Source of the DNA: Streptomyces sp. I05A-00742
GTDB lineage: Bacteria > Actinomycetota > Actinomycetes > Streptomycetales > Streptomycetaceae
Length of the DNA stretch: 64,000 bases
NCBI RefSeq assembly: GCF_013055795.1
Contig: NZ_JABETO010000007.1
Location: forward strand, 19,147 to 83,146
Direction: 5' to 3'
The notes below the pieces were generated by a model. The model had not been told where the DNA came from and ran no database searches. It worked only from the letters and a program-made list of their open reading frames with translations. The translations under genes and the position numbers were made by a program. This document shows positions 60,413 to 64,000 of this stretch, one piece after another. Positions within the stretch are counted from its first letter, which is position 1; each line of letters opens with the position of its first letter.

Positions 60413-61363
60413 ATGGCCGGCAACAGCCAGCGCAGGAACCGCCGCACGTCCAACAAGAAGGGCGCGACGGTCGGCAGCGGCGGCCAGCGGCGCCGGGGCC
60501 TGGAGGGCAAGGGCCCGACCCCGCCCGCGCATATGCGCAAGGGCCACAAGAAGAACCGCGTCGCGAACGCCCAGGCCAAGCAGACGGCCCGCCGCCCGGC
60601 CCCGCGCCGCGGCGGCCCCAAGGGCACCAACGAGCTCGTCGTCGGCCGCAACTCCGTGGTCGAGGCGCTGCGCGAGGGCGTCCCCGCGACCACGCTCTAC
60701 GTCCAGCAGTACCTGGACAACGACGAGCGCGTCCGCGAGGCGCTCCAGCTCGCCACGGACAAGGGCCTCAACCTCATGGAGGCCCCCCGCCCCGAGCTCG
60801 ACCGGATGACCAACGGGCTCAACCACCAGGGCCTCGTCCTCTCCGTGCCGCCGTACGACTACGCGCACCCCGAGGACCTGACGGCCGCCGCCCTCGCCGA
60901 CGGCGAGGACCCGCTGATCGTCGCCCTCGACGGCATCACCGACCCGCGCAACCTCGGCGCCGTCGTCCGCTCCGTCTCCGCCTTCGGCGGCCACGGCGTG
61001 GTCGTGCCCGAGCGGCGCGCGGCCGGCATGACGGCCAGTGCCTGGAAGACCTCGGCCGGCACCGCCGCCCGGACGCCCGTGGCCCGCGCCACCAATATGA
61101 CGCGGATGCTGGAGGCGTACCAGAAGGAGGGCCTGATGGTCGTCGGCCTCGCCGCCGACGGCGATGTCGAGCTGCACGAGCTGGAGGCCCTGGACGGGCC
61201 GGTCGTGATCGTCGTGGGCAGTGAGGGCAAGGGGCTCTCGCGGCTCGTCGGTGAGACCTGTGACTTCCGGGTGCGGATTCCGATGCCGGGTGGGGCGGAG
61301 TCGCTGAACGCGGGTGTCGCGGCGGGTGTGGTGCTGTACGAGGCGGCGCGCCGGCGGGCGTAG
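60413..61363 (+). CDS. rlmB: 23S rRNA 2'-O-ribose methyltransferase (TrmH/RlmB type)
   Basis: A 316-residue SPOUT methyltransferase. The N-terminal 70 residues are very basic ([17 protein letters not shown]) and probably bind RNA. Next is the substrate-binding domain ([16 protein letters not shown]). The trefoil-knot domain carries motif 1 [11 protein letters not shown], motif 2 [13 protein letters not shown] and motif 3 [17 protein letters not shown]. It most likely modifies G2251 of 23S rRNA. It is 71 bases after cysS. Confidence 0.9.
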   Translation: MAGNSQRRNRRTSNKKGATVGSGGQRRRGLEGKGPTPPAHMRKGHKKNRVANAQAKQTARRPAPRRGGPKGTNELVVGRNSVVEALREGVPATTLYVQQYLDNDERVREALQLATDKGLNLMEAPRPELDRMTNGLNHQGLVLSVPPYDYAHPEDLTAAALADGEDPLIVALDGITDPRNLGAVVRSVSAFGGHGVVVPERRAAGMTASAWKTSAGTAARTPVARATNMTRMLEAYQKEGLMVVGLAADGDVELHELEALDGPVVIVVGSEGKGLSRLVGETCDFRVRIPMPGGAESLNAGVAAGVVLYEAARRRA

Positions 61364-61505
61364 TCCTGCCCCGGTCCCCCCCAGAGGGGGCACCCCCATT
61401 TCACCGTTTCTGCGAGGGGTGCCCCGCGCCCCGTTGAAACCGCGCTTCGCGCGGTTGTCCTCAAGCGCCGGACGGGCTGATTTCGGCCCGTCCGGGCCGC
61501 CTTGA
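61364..61505. repeat. Intergenic repeat family, copy E (rearranged)
   Basis: Begins at the rlmB stop. Order: CAGAGGGGGCACCCCC, then TTTCACCGTTTCTGCG (outer arm), then ACCGCG-CTTC-GCGCGGT, then CTCAAGCGCCGGACGGGCTG (inner left arm) and CGGCCCGTCCGG. The inner right arm is truncated. Confidence 0.82.
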
Positions 61506-61564
61506 CGGGCCTCGGACACCCGTGTCGGTCAAGGCAGTGTCCTAACCTCCGGTCACTCGGTTAG

Positions 61565-63151
61565 ATGAGTGTGGACACCAGAACACCCCGCACACCTACG
61601 GGGGGAAGCTCTTCCGGGTACGACGACCAGCCCGCGCTGAGTACGGTGAAGGTCCCGTCCGACCCCGCGCAGGTCTCCGGCAACCACCTGAGCTTCCGCG
61701 TGCAGCTCGCGCGTCCCCCGCACGCCGCCGCCCGGCAGTACGCCGGGGTCGCCGCCGACACGGCGCAGCTGCCCACCGTCAAGGGCCCGGCCAGGCGCCG
61801 GGCCCCCGTGGTGTGGAGCGGGCGGGCCGAGCCGGGTGACGGGGCGCCGACGCAGCTCCTCGACGCGATGAGGGAGTCCGGGGCCTCGCGCACGGACGCC
61901 CTCGGCGGTATGGCCGGGGCCACCCAGGTCCTGCCGCGCGTCGGCGTCGACGACGCCCCGCCCTCCGTGATCGGGCCGCGCGGGCCCGTCGAGCCGGGGG
62001 AGCCGCTGCTGAGCGGGGTGCGCCCCGCGCGCGGAGCGTTCGACGAACCGGCGTACGGATACGGCGAGTTCGACGAGGGCGAGGACGACTGGTCCGCCGA
62101 GGACGAGGAGGCGGGCCGCGACCGCGGCGACTCCGTCCGGCATGCCTACTACCCGGGCCGCCGGATGAACCTCGGCGTCGTCCTCCTGCCGCTGCGTATC
62201 TTCCTCGGCCTGATCTCGGTCTACGCCGGCATGGGCAAGCTGTGCGACCCCGTCTACTTCGACGGCGGCAAACGCGGCTCGATGGTCACCTGGCTGACCT
62301 CACTGCACCCCTGGGGTGCCGCCGCGCCGCTGCGGGAGATCGCCCTGGCCCACCCGGTGGGCGCGGGCCTGACCGTCGCCTTCCTCCAGATCATCGTCGG
62401 CGTCCTCACCATCTTCGGCCTCTGGCAGCGCCTGGCCGCCGGCATCGGCGTCCTGCTCTCGGCCACGCTGCTGGTCACGGTGAGCTGGCGGACCGTCCCC
62501 GTCTACGACGCCCCCGACATCATCTACCTGGCCGCCTGGAGCCCGCTGGTGATCGCGGGCGCCCCGGTCTACTCCGTCGACGGGCGCCTCGCCGGTGAGG
62601 CGTGGCGGCGGCTCGGCCCCCGGGCCGGGATCGGACAGCTGCGGCGGCGGGTGCTGCGCCGCGGCGGGATCATGGCGACGGTGCTCATCGGGCTCTCGCT
62701 GCTGGTCGGTTCGATGCTGGGCGGCGCCGTGCGCTCCTCGCAGCCGGCCCCGGCCCCCGGCCCGTCCGCGCCGCCGGTCAACCGCCTGCCCGGTACGCCG
62801 CTCCCGCAGCGTCCGGAGACGGCCACCCCGCGCGGGCCGCACGGCTCCGCCACCCCGGGCAAGCCCCGGCCGAGCGCCCCCGGCCGGAAGACCACGCCCC
62901 CGAGCGCGACCCCGGCCGCGCCGGGATCCGTCAAGTCGCCCACCGGGGCGGCGACTTCCGGCCACCCGGGGGTCAGCTCCGGAGGCCCCCGCCCGGCGCC
63001 CCAGACGCCCCGCCAGCGGCCCGCGGCCCCGGCCGCGCCGCACAGCCCCTCGGGCGCGGCGACGAGCGGTGGCTCGGGCGGCGGGACGTCGGGGGGCTCC
63101 GGCCTCTCCGGCGGCACGACCGGCGGCGCCCTCGGCGGCCTCCTCGGCTGA
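61565..63151 (+). CDS. DoxX-family membrane protein with long flexible ends
   Basis: A 528-residue protein. Residues 1-195 are hydrophilic and probably disordered. The DoxX-like membrane domain (about 200-340, four helices) starts LGVVLLPLRIFLGLISVYAG and contains GKLCDPVYF. A further helix at about 370-395 leads to a Pro/Ser/Gly/Thr-rich extracytoplasmic tail of about 130 residues. DoxX proteins take part in thiosulfate oxidation or redox balance in other organisms; the role here is open. A TAACCT box is at 61543-61548. Confidence 0.83.
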   Translation: MSVDTRTPRTPTGGSSSGYDDQPALSTVKVPSDPAQVSGNHLSFRVQLARPPHAAARQYAGVAADTAQLPTVKGPARRRAPVVWSGRAEPGDGAPTQLLDAMRESGASRTDALGGMAGATQVLPRVGVDDAPPSVIGPRGPVEPGEPLLSGVRPARGAFDEPAYGYGEFDEGEDDWSAEDEEAGRDRGDSVRHAYYPGRRMNLGVVLLPLRIFLGLISVYAGMGKLCDPVYFDGGKRGSMVTWLTSLHPWGAAAPLREIALAHPVGAGLTVAFLQIIVGVLTIFGLWQRLAAGIGVLLSATLLVTVSWRTVPVYDAPDIIYLAAWSPLVIAGAPVYSVDGRLAGEAWRRLGPRAGIGQLRRRVLRRGGIMATVLIGLSLLVGSMLGGAVRSSQPAPAPGPSAPPVNRLPGTPLPQRPETATPRGPHGSATPGKPRPSAPGRKTTPPSATPAAPGSVKSPTGAATSGHPGVSSGGPRPAPQTPRQRPAAPAAPHSPSGAATSGGSGGGTSGGSGLSGGTTGGALGGLLG

Positions 63152-63165
63152 GCCCGTACGGACGG

Positions 63166-63201
63166 CCGCGGCCCCGCACCCGGGTGGGTGCGGGGCCGCG
63201 G
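63166..63201. terminator. Bidirectional terminator after the DoxX gene
   Basis: CCGCGGCCCCGCACCC and GGGTGCGGGGCCGCGG, 16 perfect base pairs with a four-base loop, between convergent genes. Confidence 0.9.
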
Positions 63202-63213
63202 TGCGTCGGGGGC

Positions 63214-63936
63214 TCAGCCGGCGAGCTCCCGGGCCGCCTCCGTGAGGTCCTTGGCCGTGTCGATGGCCCGCCAGTACGCGCCGTGCGGCAGCGGGAAGCC
63301 GGCCAGCCGCCGCTCCCGGGCCAGCCGGGGGAAGGTGGTGCGCTCGTGGTCGCCGCGCTCGGGCAGCAGGTCCGCGAAGCCGGCCGAGAAGACGTAGACG
63401 CCCGCGTTGATCAGGTACGGCGAGGGCGGCGCCTCGATGAAGTCCAGCACGTGCCCGAACTCGTCCGTCTCCACCGCGCCCCAGGGGATCCGCGGCCTGG
63501 CCAGGGCCAGTGTGGCCGTGGCGTCCCGCTCGTGGTGGAAGGCGGCCATCTCGCGCAGGGAGAACCGCGTCCAGATGTCGCCGTTGGTGGCGTACCAGGG
63601 CCGGTCGGGGTGGGGGAGGGAGGCGGCGGCGTGCTTGAGGCCGCCGCCGCGGCCCAGCGGCTCCTTCTCCACCACCGTCGTCACCCGCAGCGGCAGATCG
63701 GCCGACACGAGCCATGCCTCCAGCACCTCGGCCAGATGGCCGCACGAGACGACGGCGTCGGTGACGCCCTCGGCGGCGAGCCAGGCCAGCTGGTGGCCGA
63801 TGATCGGGATCCCCGTGCCGGGAATCTCGACCATCGGCTTGGGCCGGTCGTCGGTGTACGGGCGAAGCCGTGACCCCTGGCCTCCGGCCAGGATCACGGC
63901 TTGCGCGGGGGTGGGGACGGGGTGCGTGCCGGTCAT
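63214..63936 (-). CDS. Sugar-1-phosphate nucleotidyltransferase-like protein
   Basis: A 240-residue NTP_transferase protein. The nucleotide-binding signature is AVILAGGQGSRLRPYTDDRP followed by KPMVEI. ATNGDIWTRF holds the metal Asp, and a PWGAVETDEFGHVLDFIEAP block follows. It should make an NDP-sugar from a sugar phosphate; the short length means no second domain. ATG 63936 (MTGTHPVP) follows a TATCGT box by seven bases; GTG 63945 is less likely. Confidence 0.87.
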   Translation of the reverse strand: MTGTHPVPTPAQAVILAGGQGSRLRPYTDDRPKPMVEIPGTGIPIIGHQLAWLAAEGVTDAVVSCGHLAEVLEAWLVSADLPLRVTTVVEKEPLGRGGGLKHAAASLPHPDRPWYATNGDIWTRFSLREMAAFHHERDATATLALARPRIPWGAVETDEFGHVLDFIEAPPSPYLINAGVYVFSAGFADLLPERGDHERTTFPRLARERRLAGFPLPHGAYWRAIDTAKDLTEAARELAG

Positions 63937-63943
63937 GCCCCGC

Positions 63944-63949
63944 ACGATA
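63944..63949 (-). promoter_or_regulatory. -10 box TATCGT of the nucleotidyltransferase gene
   Basis: TATCGT, seven bases (GCGGGGC), then the ATG at 63936. Confidence 0.62.
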
Positions 63950-64000
63950 TGCCGTGCCGCGGGGTGCGGTGCGACCGGCCGCCGTCGGGGGCGGGAGAGC

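Overview
The window is chromosomal DNA of a Streptomyces or close relative. The evidence is very high GC with strong third-position GC bias, frequent GTG/TTG starts, mycothiol genes (mshA, mshD), the orphan nitrogen regulator GlnR, the nickel regulator Nur, the anti-sigma factor RsiG, and the phoU/phoR-phoP, carD-ispD-ispF and cysS-rlmB neighbourhoods. No tRNA, rRNA, CRISPR, prophage or insertion sequence was seen. The species cannot be named from the window.

Left part (1-17 kb): a partial asparaginase gene and rsiG; dtd; then, on the minus strand, a B12-type ABC importer (btuC, btuD, btuF) behind a clear cobalamin riboswitch, followed by nur and a YgfZ-type folate protein. Next come a nitrobindin-like protein, a 33-residue membrane peptide, a DsrE protein, DUF3099, and a sulfur unit (sseA plus DUF1416) preceded by a cysteine-containing leader peptide and an attenuator-like hairpin. 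A DUF2993 lipid-binding protein, a Q-rich membrane protein, a MoaD/ThiS protein, a heterodimeric ABC exporter and an alpha/beta hydrolase complete this part.

Middle part (17-33 kb): glnR with a translationally coupled small upstream ORF, a LacI regulator, an ARMT1-type phosphatase, an HtrA-like protease beside a two-component system, and then accessory genes. These are an unknown protein, an MMPL transporter, a PLP dehydratase divergent from a TetR regulator, and a 3.7-kb regulatory island. The island holds an XRE/DUF5753 regulator, DUF397, a histidine-kinase-like ATPase, a Nudix-like protein without catalytic residues behind a structured RNA leader, a frameshifted nuclease-like gene and a second DUF397. 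It looks more recently acquired than its surroundings.

Right part (33-64 kb): a secreted 5'-nucleotidase, a membrane protein behind an iron-box-like site, mshD, a GntR-ABC operon, ppk-CHAD-MutT, a methyltransferase, mshA, YbjN, an MFS transporter, phosphoglycerate mutase and a metallothionein-like microprotein. These are followed by phoU divergent from phoR-phoP across a PHO box, a lipoprotein, carD-ispD-ispF, an F420/flavin enzyme, two tandem acyltransferases, cysS, rlmB, a DoxX protein and a sugar-nucleotidyltransferase-like gene.

Four patterns run through the window. About fifteen genes have a TANNNT -10 box 6-7 nt before the start codon, as expected for leaderless transcripts. Five copies of one nested-palindrome repeat family sit just after stop codons. 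Compared with the S. coelicolor gene order as I recall it, the order jumps at 43.6 kb, exactly at one of those repeats. Several genes have regulatory small ORFs or RNA leaders: sseA, glnR, the phoR-phoP junction, btuC and the Nudix-like gene.
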